NCBI GenBank assembly: GCA_024699855.1
Contig: JAMPIQ010000001.1
Coordinates: 9,734,001-9,798,000, forward strand
Source: Aphelenchoides besseyi
Taxonomy: Eukaryota > Nematoda > Chromadorea > Rhabditida > Aphelenchoididae
Reading direction: 5' to 3'
Length of the DNA stretch: 64,000 bases
Positions within the stretch are counted from its first letter, which is position 1. Every line of letters begins with the position of its first letter. The notes under the pieces are model-generated. The model was not told where the DNA came from and searched no databases. It was given only the letters and a program-made list of their open reading frames with translations. Positions 13,001 through 24,482 of the stretch are shown here, piece after piece. The position numbers and the translations under genes are program-made.

Positions 13001-15291
13001 TGTTTGCGCATTTAAAAAAAGTTGTTTAAAGAAATGTAGAGCATTGTCTTAGCTTCAATTTGACACCAAATATGCATTATTCTGAACGTTCTCTATAGAA
13101 ATCGGTTTTGACAACAGCAAATCGATTGAAAAATCTGCGAGCAAAAATCTGGACACTTTTGCAGACATATAAAACAAACAGAAGAAAAGTCGGTTTATTT
13201 GGCTGATTTTAATAAGTTGAGATCAATATTTTGTCGCGGATCCTTTTTGCTTGATTACGGCTGCGCACCGGCGGGACATTGACTCGATCAATTTGGAAAA
13301 ATATAAAGTGGGGATTTGAGACCATTGATACGAAAATTCAGCGAAAAGTTCTTCCCGTTTTTTGAACTTTTTACCACGGAGACGTTCTTGGACGTTTGAC
13401 CAAAGATTCTCAATAGGGTTGAGGTCCGGAGACTGTGCCGGCCACGGTAAAACTTTCACTTTCTTTGACCCGAGAAATTTTTTGACCGATTTGGCGATAT
13501 GTTTGGGATCATTGTCGTGTTGAAAAACCCATCCCGGAGTCCCTTTTTGTTGTGCCCAAGGTAACATGATAGTTTCCAAGATATTTTTGTACTTGAATTG
13601 ATCCATGATATCATCAATTCAAAACAACGGACCCAACCCTTTCGGACTAAAACAGCCCAGACCATGACATTACCACCGCCGTGTTTTACCGTACTAATAG
13701 TGTACTTCGGATCAAATCGAGTGTTGGACGGACGACGGACGTAACGAATACCATCAGAATTGCACAGATTGAACTTTGATTCGTCGCTCCAAATGACTTT
13801 CTTCCATTCGTCGATCGTCCATTGCGCATGTTCTCGGGCAAAAGCCAATCGTTTCTTCTTGTTGATTTCAGAGATGAACGGCTTCTTGGCACGTACGTAA
13901 ACTTTCCGGACGGCACTTTTGCCCATTGATACGCGATTTCCAATTTCTTCGAATGTCAGCTCGTCAACATCTCGCAATTTTAGAATCAACTGCTCGATTT
14001 GTAGACTAGCTTTAACTCTTGGAGCCATTGCAGTAAATAAGAAAAACAATGAAAAACAATGGGGAAACCGAAAGAAATTTCTTATAAAAAGAAAAGTGTC
14101 CAGATTTTTGCTCGCTACTGTATGAAACCAACGTCTTCTGTTTAGTTACTGCTTGTTCGTGATTGTTGGAATGAAGATGCCACGAAAAGACCAAAGATTT
14201 CGACGATTCGAACAATTTTGCGTTCAATGAACAACGGAAAGTAAGCAATTAAAAGGATTGAATTGAAGGAGCTCGAAATTTAGAGACGTGAATCTGTTCG
14301 ATCATATATTTAGCCGGCTGGAAACATACGCCGAGAACCTACAAGAAGAAATTGCTCATCGAACAAAAGAACTTCTTGGCCAGAAAGAACGTTCAGATTT
14401 GCTGCTTTACCGGATGTTGCCACCGCAAATCGCCAACCTTCTCAAAGCCGGCCAACCCGGTTAGTTGTCCGTTAATATCTGACTATTCATCTCACGTATT
14501 TTAAGTGACTCCGGAATCTTATGAAAGTGTTACAATCTTTTTCTCTGATATCATTGGTTTTGCCGCATTATCGAGTGAAAGCGCGCCGATGTTAGTTGTT
14601 GGTCTTCTCAATCAGTTATACTCGACTTTCGATGAGGTTGTCGACAAACACGACGTCTACAAGGTGGAAACTATTGGTGACGCTTATATGTGCGTTTCGG
14701 GTTTGCCGCGTCGAAATGGAAACGCTCATGTCAAAGAAATAGCCGAAATGTCGTTGGAGTTGGTTGTGGCAGTTCGCGAATTTCGATCCATCTATCTGCC
14801 CAATTCGAATGAACGTTTAAGCATTCGAATTGGCAATCACAGCGGTTAATTGCCATTCAAAGAGTGTGGATTTAATTTTCTTGCAGGAACTTGTGTTGGA
14901 GCTGTAGTTGGATTAGCTATGCCTCGGTATTCAAAGCCCGTTATGATTGATATCTATTGTAATCATTTCAGTTATTGTCTTTTTGGTGATACTGTGAACA
15001 CAGCCTCTCGAATGATGTCGTCGAATAGTAAACGTACGTGAATTTATTTTCTTTGCTATCAATTCGACTATTTTAGCCAATCAAGTTCACATTTCCAAGG
15101 AGACGAATCATCTGTTAACCAATGTCGTCGGCGGTTACAAGACCGAGTGTCGTGGAGATATTATGATTAAAGGAAAAGGTGTAATGACCACATTCTTTCT
15201 GCTCGGCAAAGGAACACCACCACCGCCAAAATCCAAATCTACTCAAAGATCCGTCTCCCACGAATTAGATGAAGATTGTAAATCTCTCTGA
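10005..15291 (+). CDS. Receptor-type guanylyl cyclase (gcy family)
   Basis: A single-pass receptor that makes cGMP, in nematodes usually acting in sensory neurons. Nineteen inferred exons sum to 1097 aa in frame. Order: signal peptide ([14 protein letters not shown]); extracellular ligand-binding domain of the ANF-receptor type ([38 protein letters not shown]); membrane helix ([26 protein letters not shown]); kinase-homology domain with HDNLNRFYG and the degenerate loop [14 protein letters not shown]; dimerisation helix ([19 protein letters not shown]); catalytic domain. The cyclase keeps metal aspartates ([13 protein letters not shown]), the guanine-selecting Glu (YKVETIGD) and Cys ([15 protein letters not shown]), so it should be active. 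The intron between exons at 12915 and 14146 is 1.23 kb because a Tc1-type transposon sits in it. Ligand unknown; no specific C. elegans orthologue assigned. Confidence 0.92.
12936..14120 (-). mobile_element. Decayed Tc1/mariner-type transposon inside a receptor cyclase intron
   Basis: An element of about 1.19 kb flanked by the target dinucleotide TA (12934-12935 and 14121-14122), as Tc1/mariner elements require. The outer ends are perfect inverted repeats for about 29 nt (CAGTAGCGAGCAAAAATCTG...). A further direct copy of the inner repeat segment (GCGAGCAAAAATCTGGACAC) occurs at about 13137-13160 on the left side only. The single gene inside runs opposite to the host gene. The host intron keeps usable donor and acceptor signals outside the element, so the insertion is probably spliced out. 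Confidence 0.92.
13223..14028 (-). pseudogene. Tc1-like DD34E transposase pseudogene
   Basis: The reading frame encodes a Tc1-family DDE transposase. An N-terminal helix-turn-helix remains ([20 protein letters not shown]). The catalytic triad is visible: WSDESKF, HDNDPKH and NPIENLW, with 34 residues between the second Asp and the Glu. Three breaks are seen. One base is missing around 13655-13665, after VMVW, shifting the frame. An in-frame TGA lies at 13619-13621 in the shifted frame. About 70 residues expected between the first helix-turn-helix and the block [13 protein letters not shown] are absent, compared with the roughly 340-residue length usual for the family. The copy is therefore inactive. 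Confidence 0.88.
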
Positions 15292-16305
15292 GCAAAATTT
15301 GCGTCAAATGTTTGAGATATAATCCACATATATTTTGTTTCCATTTCCAAAGCAACTTCAATGTATCTCGAACAGAAGATCAAATCCGATCATTTTCAAG
15401 TTCAATACGAAGTTCAAGTTCTGAGGTTTTGAGTTTCGGTGTGTCATTATTTCGCCTTTTGACCTCAACTAACTACTATCAACATTTATTCTTGAAGTTC
15501 AATGTTGGCAGGATACAGAAGAGTAAAAAAATCAACCAGCTTTGGAGCCGTGGAAACCACTTTGTTTCATGAAGTCATAGAACGTTCGAAAGTTTTGTTG
15601 GAAAATTTCTGTTGGTTGAAAAAACCTAAGATTCTTTAGTTACAAGAATAAGGCAGTCAACTCACGTTTTTGTCTCATTCCAGGTGTCGAAAACAACAAC
15701 GTACTCCAATTTTTCGACTCCATAGAATACCTAGAAGAAACGACTACTTGGATTTCGCTTGTAGGCCACGATTTTGTGGAAATAAGTTCGTACTTCGAAG
15801 TTTGAGTGCTGAACTCCGGACACCGCGTTGTAGTTTTTTGGACATGATGCTAAGCGTTCGACTAAAGAGATCGCCGGGTCTTCTCGGTTTTTAACCTCAC
15901 TTATGGATCGGCATAGTTCGCTGGAGGACTCGAACCGTGTTTACGAGGTGTTTATGGTGACATCATGGCGTGCATTAGAGCAGAGACAAGCAAAATAGGC
16001 AAAAGATATATCTGCGTCCAAAACTCAAAACATATTCAACTTGTTTCATGGCACATATTGAGCCTAGCTGCTATAATCGCCCAGCAGAACAAGATAACCC
16101 TTCATAACTTTGTTTGACTGAATTTCATTTGACATTTTTATTGACTCAAAACTGATAAACGCACTTGGACCTCTAATTAGTTCAAGCCCTAATTTCTGCT
16201 TGTCTTAATACTTTTTAATTGCTAAGAAAGTGAATGTACCAATTGAAAAACAACTACAGCAAACCTTTATTTCATCGCATCACAGAAGTTAAATAACGAC
16301 GAGTA
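15292..16305. other. Intergenic between convergent genes
   Basis: About 1 kb between the cyclase stop and the stop of the minus-strand coiled-coil gene. No gene recognised. Open frames at 15312-15894 are short and contain no domain. A GGACTCGAACC string at about 15927 looks like the T-loop of a tRNA on the minus strand but no cloverleaf forms. Confidence 0.45.
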
Positions 16306-17024
16306 TCAATCGGACTCAAACGGTGAATGTGTGGATTCGACTATTCGCGAACTTTTCTTTTTCTTGTTTTCATCTTTCAAAGAATCAACCACATTGGAGG
16401 TTGGAACTTCTTGCTTTGGAGCTGTCTTCTTATCTTCTCCCGGCTCCACAGTGACCGTCTTCGTGCTCAGCGACTTGTTTGCTTTTGTACTCGATGGAAC
16501 TGAAACTGCGGAAGCTGCTGGTGGCGGCAACTTTTCACGTTTCTCGACCAATCGACACAAATGTTCGTATTCAGTTTTGAGCGTGTTGATGACCTTGTTC
16601 TTGTCATTCAATTGAGCAGCTACTTCGTCCTGAAATCACAGTCAGAAACGTCTGAAGCGCAAAAACTCACAGCCAACTTTTCATATTCGCCATTCAACTT
16701 CGTAAGTTCTTCCTGACGTTCTTTTAGCGTTCCATCACGTTCGAGTATTTCGGCTTGTAGGCGAGAGCAGGCCTGTTCGGCTTCTTCTTTTCGTTTTTGT
16801 TGCTCTCTGACCTGCATCCAAGTTCTATAACACCAAAATCCCAATCCAATGGTGTAAACAAGCCCGGCGACTGTCAAAAGGATGTCAACACCGATCATCA
16901 CTAGAATGTTAGTGATTAAACGAGAAGTTCAACGGTACTTACGCTGATCGTTCTTCCAAATCTCCACTCCCGCAACTTCAGCGATCAAAAGCGATGAGAC
17001 GAAACAGAAGAAAACACCAGGCAT
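16306..17024 (-). CDS. Membrane-anchored coiled-coil protein, function unknown
   Basis: I do not recognise the family. Exons 17024-16943, 16900-16671 and 16629-16306 give 211 aa in frame. The N-terminus is a hydrophobic signal-like segment (MPGVFFCFVSSLLIAEVAG). A second hydrophobic helix follows (GVDILLTVAGLVYTIGLGFW), then a Lys/Glu/Gln-rich heptad region of about 90 residues that should form a coiled coil (QVREQQKRKEEAEQACSRL). The tail is Ser/Pro/Lys-rich and ends KKKKSSRIVESTHSPFESD. This suggests an ER or plasma-membrane protein projecting a coiled coil, probably into the cytosol. It is divergently arranged with ARGLU1, 490 nt away, so the two may share a control region. Confidence 0.65.
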
Positions 17025-17514
17025 CTTTCATCCAGCAAACTAACCGACTGGTTCTAATCAGGTTTTTTTCGAAAAGTTCAAATGCAAATTGCGCATCATG
17101 GAATATTTGTGTCAACAAACATTGCTGTATTCTGACCTCGATTAGAAACTGTGCGAATGCTCATAACTGGCCGTCAATTGGAACACGAATCTTCAGCTCC
17201 AAAATGTCATTACATGTCAACTGGTGAGTTTAATTCAATGGTCTTCTCTTTTGTCCCAATGAGAGTTTACGTTCTGGCCAAATGCTACCAATCAATTGGT
17301 GGGAAGGCAGAGCTCGACTTCTGCATTTTCACAAGACTTTTCGTTTTAACGTCACTCTTGGCCAAAGTTTTTTCCGGAAAATGCATAATAAAACCGCCCG
17401 CAGATTTTGTCAATTCATCCAACGCGTTGAACTTCTTTTAGCTCCGTTTACTCCGTAAGGTGACAGTTTAAAAGCGACGTTCATTTCTCTTTTTAACCAT
17501 TCATTATTCCAGAG
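17025..17514. promoter_or_regulatory. Divergent intergenic region (coiled-coil gene / ARGLU1)
   Basis: The 490 nt between two head-to-head genes must hold both promoters. The right edge ends in ATTATTCCAG|AG before the ARGLU1 ATG, a trans-splice acceptor. I see no TATA element or other specific motif that I would defend. Confidence 0.4.
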
Positions 17515-18729
17515 ATGAGTCGAAGATCTCGCTCCAGAAGTCGCTCACGTGAGCGACGGCATCGTTCTTCGCATCGACATTCGCGCGAACGTTCCAAACG
17601 ATCCAAAGAACGAAAACACAAACATCGAAAGAAACGTGAGCGCACCAGAAGTCGATCTCCGATTTCCCGCTACGGTTCCTCTCCAAGTGTGTCCGATTTG
17701 ACACCACGGCCGATTTCCCCAACACCGTTGAGCCAAATGGTCGGAACTTCGAGTTCGACGGCCGAAGACGGTTCGTTGAAGGGATTGCCGGAGGATGTGA
17801 AACGAGATCTTTGTGCCAAAGATTGGGCTCCGGACAAAATGACGGGCGCTGCTTTGCGTTGGGTTTCCGAGCAAGTGGCCGAACAGGTAAATCGATTATC
17901 TCCGATCAACAGTTCCACTCCAATTTTTCGTTCTTAATCGCCGATTGTTTTCTTACCGAATTTTAGGAACCTGCGAACATTTTCGTTCAAGATTGTAAAT
18001 TTAAATTCGTTTACCTTGTTGTAATAGTGTAGTTTTTGACCAACGGTTACAATCAGTTTTTGTTGTGTCCGAAGGACCAATCCACTGAGCGATCCCGCCG
18101 TTTGGTGTCCACGTTCAGCGCCCGTTGATTGAGGGTGAGCACAACGGTCGACCGTCGTCTTCAGATCAAAACTGTTAGTCCGCAAGCAAATCGCTGCCCA
18201 AAATCCGGATCTTCCCTTACGTCTGCAGTTGAATTCACTGATCTACGCGTATTTCAGATCAACGCTCGCAATCAGGAGCTGGACGAAATCATTAGAGATC
18301 GTGTTTCGAAGGCGAAAATTGAATTGGAGGTTCGTCTACGTGCTCAAATCGAGCAGGAATGGAAAGAAGAAATGGAGGCGGCACGGCAGCGAGAAGTGAG
18401 TTGAATTTGAAACTCCGGTTAACTGTCAAAAACATTTCAGCAAGACTCGTACAAGCATCAAGAGCAATTGAAAGAATCTTTGGCAGCCAAAATACGCGAA
18501 GTCGAAGAGGAGAAAATCAAACTGGTTAGTTTGTCTGTTGCTTTGCACTTGAATTGCGTTATTTTAGAGTGATGAACGTCTGGAGATGTTGGCCACAAAG
18601 TCCAAGCTCGAAATGGAACGGAACCAACTGAAAGAGGAATTGGAGAAGATGAAGAAAGAGGAACAGAACGCGATCATAAACAAAGGTGGTTTTCAACGAG
18701 CACCTATTCGTATGAAGTTCGGGAAATAG
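17515..18729 (+). CDS. ARGLU1: ARGLU1-like arginine/glutamate-rich splicing factor
   Basis: ARGLU1 is a nuclear protein that couples Mediator-dependent transcription to alternative splicing. Exons 17515-17886, 18258-18395, 18441-18524 and 18568-18729 give 251 aa. The first 50 residues are an RS domain (MSRRSRSRSRSRERRHRSSH). A central linker of S/T/P follows. The C-terminal half is a long Glu/Arg/Lys helix of the ARGLU1 type (ELDEIIRDRVSKAKIELEVR, QEWKEEMEAARQRE), ending in a basic tail close to the family ending (NKGGFQRAPIRMKFGK). Intron 1 is 371 nt, far longer than its neighbours. In vertebrates an intron of ARGLU1 controls its own expression by retention; whether the long intron does so here is inference. 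The start follows a clear acceptor at 17512. Confidence 0.8.
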
Positions 18730-18882
18730 AATCTAGCGATGTGCTAATTCTATTTTTATTGTAAGTTGTTCTTTTGTGAACAACACAACTTAATATGTTT
18801 GCTCAATTGTAACCGATTTCATTTTGAAGTAAATTGCTTTTATTTTCATGGTCTGTTCAGTAGAAAAATGTAAGTGAAAAGA

Positions 18883-19865
18883 TCAAAGACGTTTAAGCAA
18901 AAGTGTGATCTTGTCAGTTCGATCCAAACAACGAAAAATCTGTTCGTTTTTGTCGTCTTTCCAGTCCGCCAACTTCAACGCGTAGATCTCTTCGTAGCCC
19001 AATTTCGTGAAGAGCTAAAACAGGACTTCAAGCTTGAAATTTTTTGCTTACTTGTTGTGAATTGAAAGCTGAAGCTGCGGTCACGAAGCCATCGCAACCG
19101 AGTGCCCGAATTTCGTCCGGTTTGTACTCCAACAGTTTTTTCCCTAACCCTCGACGTGTACTGCAAACCACATCAATCAGAGCCCTTCAAGTGACTTACA
19201 AGCTTTCGTGAACGGATAGAACGAGCCACGAGAAAAGAGTGTTAACGTCCGGAGGTACGAGTTGCCAAATCTAAACATTCCGATTACAACAAACGGGCAA
19301 CTTGGTAGTTACTTTTGACTCAACAAAACTCAAAAGACGTTGCATTTCACGAACTTTCGGACTCTCAGCATTGGATTCGAAAACATAATCGTTCTCCGCA
19401 TCGTTTCTACGAACAATCGTCGCCCAACGAAGCGCGACGATCTTCCCGTCTTTGTTACGAACCATGTAGTTCACCGGACACGAAAGACCCGCATCAACGA
19501 TCTCTTCAGTAAAATGATCAATGGAAAAAACCAACAATCAAACCTCGAAAGAACGGTCGTGCTTCGTCGGCTTCCAACTTAACTGACGCATTCAACGGCT
19601 CGGAATGCAAGAAATCCTGGAGCATGAAGTCGAGGACCGCATCGGCATCTTTGTCAGTGGTCTTCACGATCTCATAGTCCGATTCAACGGCCAGTTCAGC
19701 AGTCATTTTTCGTAGACTTTGAGGCTGCAACAAGTGAACTTTCGGTAAATTCAGTGACTTCAACGGTCGAACACGTGCAGCAATTGATCGACCCGTTGGA
19801 TTTTTGGAACGAGTAGGAACGGCCGCAGCCAATCTTCTCGCACTCCAACGTAACGGCCGAAACAT
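18883..19865 (-). CDS. GNAT-family N-acetyltransferase (second copy), possibly organellar
   Basis: Homologue of the gene at 2140-2956, on the other strand. Exons 19865-19544, 19503-19313, 19270-19200, 19160-19052 and 19014-18883 give 274 aa. The acetyl-CoA motif reads SFTRRGLGKKLLEYKPDEIR, and the blocks FLHSEPLNA, EIVDAGLSCPVNYMVRN, IWQLVPPDV and LFTKLGYEEIY match the first copy in order. It has about 50 extra N-terminal residues rich in R, S, A and P with almost no acidic residues (MFRPLRWSARRLAAAVPTRS), which looks like a mitochondrial targeting peptide; MTAELAVES is the alternative start. The two proteins differ over most positions, so the duplication is old. Substrate unknown. Confidence 0.82.
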
Positions 19866-22800
19866 GTTGCAAAGAAGGCAAGAAAGGAAAGATACACGCT
19901 CATTTTATATGCAAATCATTTGGAAACCACACTTGTGAGAATTGGACCTCTTCACAGGTTTCCGAAAAACTTAAAAGATACATTTCGAGACAAAAAAAAC
20001 TCGCAGAAACGAACGTATGGCTCAACGTCAAATGTCATTTCCGCTCTTTCTCGTCACACTTTTTGCACAATCTTTGAACTCACAAAGCCGCCTTGTTGCC
20101 GTTCGGCCTCTCGATAGTTCGCGAGAGTCGCGAACTAAAGTGTTTTCTCGTGGAGTTCCAAAGGCAAAAGAGAGCGAATTTACGAACGTTAATGAAGATA
20201 ACCACGAGCCCCGAAAGACCAACAAATTGGCTTCCATTCACGTACAAGTGGGTTGTCATGCGAATAAAAGAAACCATCGGGTTAGCGAGAAATTTGATAG
20301 CCGACAAAAACGAGGAGAATGTTGATAAGAATCGTTGACTAATATTGACGTACAACGCTTATTATCTTTTATTCATGTTGTATGTGTTCCTAGAATCTCG
20401 TTTGATTAGCACTTGAACTCTGCAGATCGAAACGATTGACAAGAAGTTTGTGAAACCATGATATCAAGTTGTTGAAATGAAGTTCATTCAAATCAGTGTT
20501 TGCAAATTATGATTGAATGTTATCAATGAGGTAAAAGATTGAAGTTACAAAGAGACCTATGTAGTGTTTATGATGGTAGTGTAAACTATAATCAACGGGA
20601 GGCAATCGCGTCACTTCAGCGCGGCCCAAATGTTCAATGAACTGCTTTTTTGTTGAGGTTTGTAAAACTTTATGATTTGACATTTACAACTATCTTCAAT
20701 TCGCGTACTTTGATCCGACGACTGTGAAAACGACAAAGTGAGAGAGAACGACGGATGTTCTCACGGTCATTCACGTTGCTTTCAGGTTTAAAGTTTACGC
20801 AGCTCCTAATATTCGAACTTCAATCGTCTGCGTTCACCGGAGAAATGCGAAGATAATCGTTTTCCTGGCAAAGACCATCACCTTTGCAATAGAGCAGTGA
20901 ATGACGTTAACAACCTTACGAGATTAGCCAGTCGGGTCTGAAGGATTAATTATTTTAATGTTTTTGTCGAGTTACGCGTATTTACGGTCATTTGGAAGTC
21001 GGTAAGATGTTCGAACCAACAGCGGTGGTATCGTTTCGCGAACGTTCACTTTCAGAAGAAGTTGATATCGAATTTCATTTTTGATTGATCTTCAGGAACT
21101 TTGGACGGTGATCTTTCTATTGTTCCAGCTTGTCAGACTGAAGTACGATTCTTTGTATTCTCGGTTTAAACTTCAGATTCTGATCTTCACTATTTTTGCA
21201 TCACTTCTCAATCACAAGCTCAATTCTATGGCGCCAATTAAATTAACCTTTACAATGTAAACGGTTCGCTCGATTCGAGACTTTAAAGTGCGCCTATTTC
21301 TGACTTCTTGGAATGCGTTCTCGAGTTATGTTCGAAAAACTTGTTTACAACTTTCACAGTAATGAGGTGAATAATCGAATTCCTGTGCTTGCGATTATCG
21401 AATTTGCGATGTTTAAATGAACTCAATTGACACTTCTGAACGTTTGATGATTGACCTCAATGCTGAAACCGACTTCTGGTCGTTCTCGCAGAATGTTTGT
21501 TTGCTCAAGAAAACGTGCACACTCGCCTATAAAACAGTGCACTCAAAAAGTATTCAGTTTATTGGTTTGATTCCTGATTGTATGAAAATGTCCCACAACT
21601 CTCGTTAATATCCGGCACAAAATCGAGAGTTCTTTGAGGGGTTAAAGTTCATCAATGTGAATCCTGATGTAGAGTGTTCAATTTGAAAGTTAGCAAAGGT
21701 GCGAATTTACGATCAGCGTTGGGTCGCACGAAAACTTTGTCCAAATGCGAGATAACCGACGATTCGACGTTCATCCTTTAATTTCTGGGCAATTACTCTT
21801 CCGGTAACGATACAATTACTCATGTTTATTGGGAGCAATGCTGTTTGCTTCTCGACAACTCTACAATCAAACTTTGAAGAGAACATTTGATGCTGGGGAT
21901 TTCACGTTCAGACCTCCCGGAATGAAACGTAGACCCTATGATGTTGCTGAGGACAAAGAATGCACGATGTTGGCTGTAATTCGTTATGAAGCTTTTCTAG
22001 TTGACTGTCTATTACTCCATAGTTTTCAATTTACAATAAAATCTGAGAGTACGCGAATCGATTTGGGGCGTCGATTGAACTCGTTTGATTGCGCTTGTCG
22101 CGTCGACTTTACACATTAAACTCGTCTATCATTACAAAAAGTACCCAATCACAATTTCCGCGTGTTTGGCGCTGCACTCAGCAGCTTTGAACACCGGGGT
22201 TTGGGATGATTCTTGCCATCTACGATGATCACTCCTATGAATTGCAAGTTTCCAATAGAGTTGTTGACTAATTTGATTTCTGGTCACGTACTAAGAGTTG
22301 AATGGAAAGTAAATTTCATTTCATCTGACAAATCACATTCACGGGTTTCATTGCGCCTCCCGGCAACCAACTCGGCATTCACAGACGCCATTGGGTTGCT
22401 TGGTTCTCCGATGCGCTGAATCGAGACTTACGTGTCCTTTTGCTTATTCTTCGATTACTTTCTTAAGAACAAGTGTTTCTCGGGTGAATTTGGTATGTTA
22501 CAGTGTGCTATCTGATGTCCAATAGTCGATGTAGTTGGAATTTCTGTCGAAATTCTTTGGTTATTTCCGTTGGGTCTCGACTTTAGAACGAACTTCCGTT
22601 CTTTCAAAAACAGAGCGGAAATTTATATGCGCGTCAATGGACTTCGCTCGAATTGTACTACCACCGAAATGTCTGCAATTGTTTCGAGTGCGTTTTCTAC
22701 TCTTCAGTATTCACAAAGAAAACTTTCGAGACTTCCACGTTCGTGTCCAAATTTAATTCACTTCGTCACGTGTTTCTATTTTTGGACTTTCGACCAACAA

Positions 22801-22869
22801 ACTTGACGCGATTCGTTTATTTTCGGACACTTGTAAGTCAGTTGTACTGGAGACTAGCGAAGCTTGTGA
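19866..22869. other. Gene-poor block I
   Basis: Three kilobases without a gene I can support. Open frames are short, none has a domain, and no chain of splice sites links them. A TATAAAA box at 21528-21534 in CTCGCCTATAAAACAGTGC has no obvious coding sequence downstream. This could be a long control region of the flanking genes or hold untranslated RNA genes; the sequence alone does not say. Confidence 0.45.
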
Positions 22870-24482
22870 TCAGTACGTGTGATTCGAATGTAAACGCCGT
22901 AGACTCGATGAGACTGCGCGACGTATACTCGAAGGCGGACAGAGTGCACCGTCCTTGACTTTCGCTGAGACGTGACTGAATTCTGAGAGTTGCCTTCAGT
23001 AGCTGACTGCTTACCGTGCTTTCCAGATGAAAATTCGATCTTCGTGCGAAATCGATTCACTTTGCAGTTTGTTAGTCACTTCTTCCAATTTCAAATCGCG
23101 GCTACTCGTTTTGTTGATCTGAAAAGAAGTTGATTAAACTCTTCCATCGAACTTACGAAGCCGCAAAGTTTCGTGAAGAAATTGGACGCATTGTCAGTGG
23201 TTGTATCGCCAGCGATTTGAAAGGCGTTGTACTCTTCGGCCTGGACATCACGGATTTTAACAAAGAAAATACCCTCTTCTTCCAAAAACATTAGAGAACG
23301 AAAGTCGGGGAAACGAAGCAGCTCCAAATGATTAAAAGGTTTACGGGTACCCGGCTTGACGAAGTTGAGAATCGAATTATTGCGTTGAAGGGTTCCGGTC
23401 ATTGATGGATATCGTGGAAGCGACAAATTTGGACCGTGCGATAAGTTGAGCGAGAGTGTCGAGTTGCGACGTTCCGGAGTGCTGTACTGTGGTTCAGCGC
23501 AATAATCACGATTCTTTGCAACCTAAACACAAGTTCAATGATGGAATACAAACAAGCTTCTGACCGTCACACAATCGTTGAACAAAAAAAATGTGACATC
23601 GCAGCCTTTATGTCGAGTGAACATTCCGTTGGCCTTCAGAATGTGGAAATCAGCTTTTTCTTGAAAGAGTCGTCGTTGAGAAACAAGAACCGGCTAAAAC
23701 CGGAAAGTGCATACATTCAACCTAGTAATAAAACTTACGGGAAAACGTTCAATCTGATTGATCCAATGCATCGTTTTGTCGTATTGTTCGCTTTCGGTTC
23801 GTTTTTCATTGGACATACTAAGAACATACTGAATTGTTTCGTGAGCTGCGCGAAGCCACGGTATGTCGGGATTGTTGTGCGATTTCTTCTCAGTTGCTTT
23901 TATAAGTTCGGAATGAAGAAGCATAACCGATGGTAAGCGTTGGACCGGGCGAATCAGCAAATCCGAGAGTTTGTAACGTTTCCCATCGCCATTCACTTCA
24001 CAATTCTACAGAGAATAGCACATGAGCTTTTATCGACTTACTTGAATGAACTTGTCGAATTCTGAATCAGCAATTGTCATCTCATTTATCTTCTCCGTAA
24101 TTTGCTGGTAATCATTGATGTAGGAAACATAGATATTTAACAGATCTTGTTTCTGTGATGCGTATATCTGTCCAACCAACGAGTTGTTCGTCCATTGCTT
24201 GTCCAGTTGTTGTAGAGAAGAAAGAATGTAGGAATGGATTCGAAGTAGCGGCTCAAAACGTCCGAAAACTCTTCGTTGTATACGAGACTCAATGTCTGTC
24301 AATTGTGCGTCTTCCAACGGAATTTGAAAGCTCTAAACTGACCTTAAAGCATCAAAAACTGTTAAATTTACGTTAATGACCGTCTTCAAGATCTCCACGT
24401 AGTTTTCTTCCGTTTCGAGTAGCTCCCTAAATACTCGATATCTTTTGGTTAGTCGCGCGGGAGAACCTTCGCAATCGGACAT
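22870..24482 (-). CDS. ect-2: ECT2-type Rho guanine nucleotide exchange factor (DH-PH), apparently without BRCT domains
   Basis: ECT2 activates RhoA for cytokinesis and cortical polarity. Seven exons (24482-24372, 24332-24042, 24005-23739, 23693-23565, 23522-23157, 23118-23015, 22975-22870) give 457 aa in frame. The DH domain begins at once (FRELLETEENYVEILKTVIN) and carries the ECT2-specific block SDLLIRPVQRLPSVMLLHSE. The PH region follows with DVTFFLFNDCV, FVKIRDVQAEEYNAFQI and FFTKLCGF, then a basic Ser-rich tail (SSIRRAVSSSLRRLHSNHTY). Animal ECT2 normally has tandem BRCT repeats before the DH domain. The only start found, at 24482, lies about 13 residues before the DH and I recognise no BRCT exon upstream, so either the protein is short or distant exons were missed. 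Confidence 0.8.

Noticed and set aside
15920..15990. tRNA on the minus strand, suggested by GGACTCGAACC (reverse of a B-box)
   Set aside because: The T-stem does not pair (CACGG against CCTCC) and no D-arm or acceptor stem forms.
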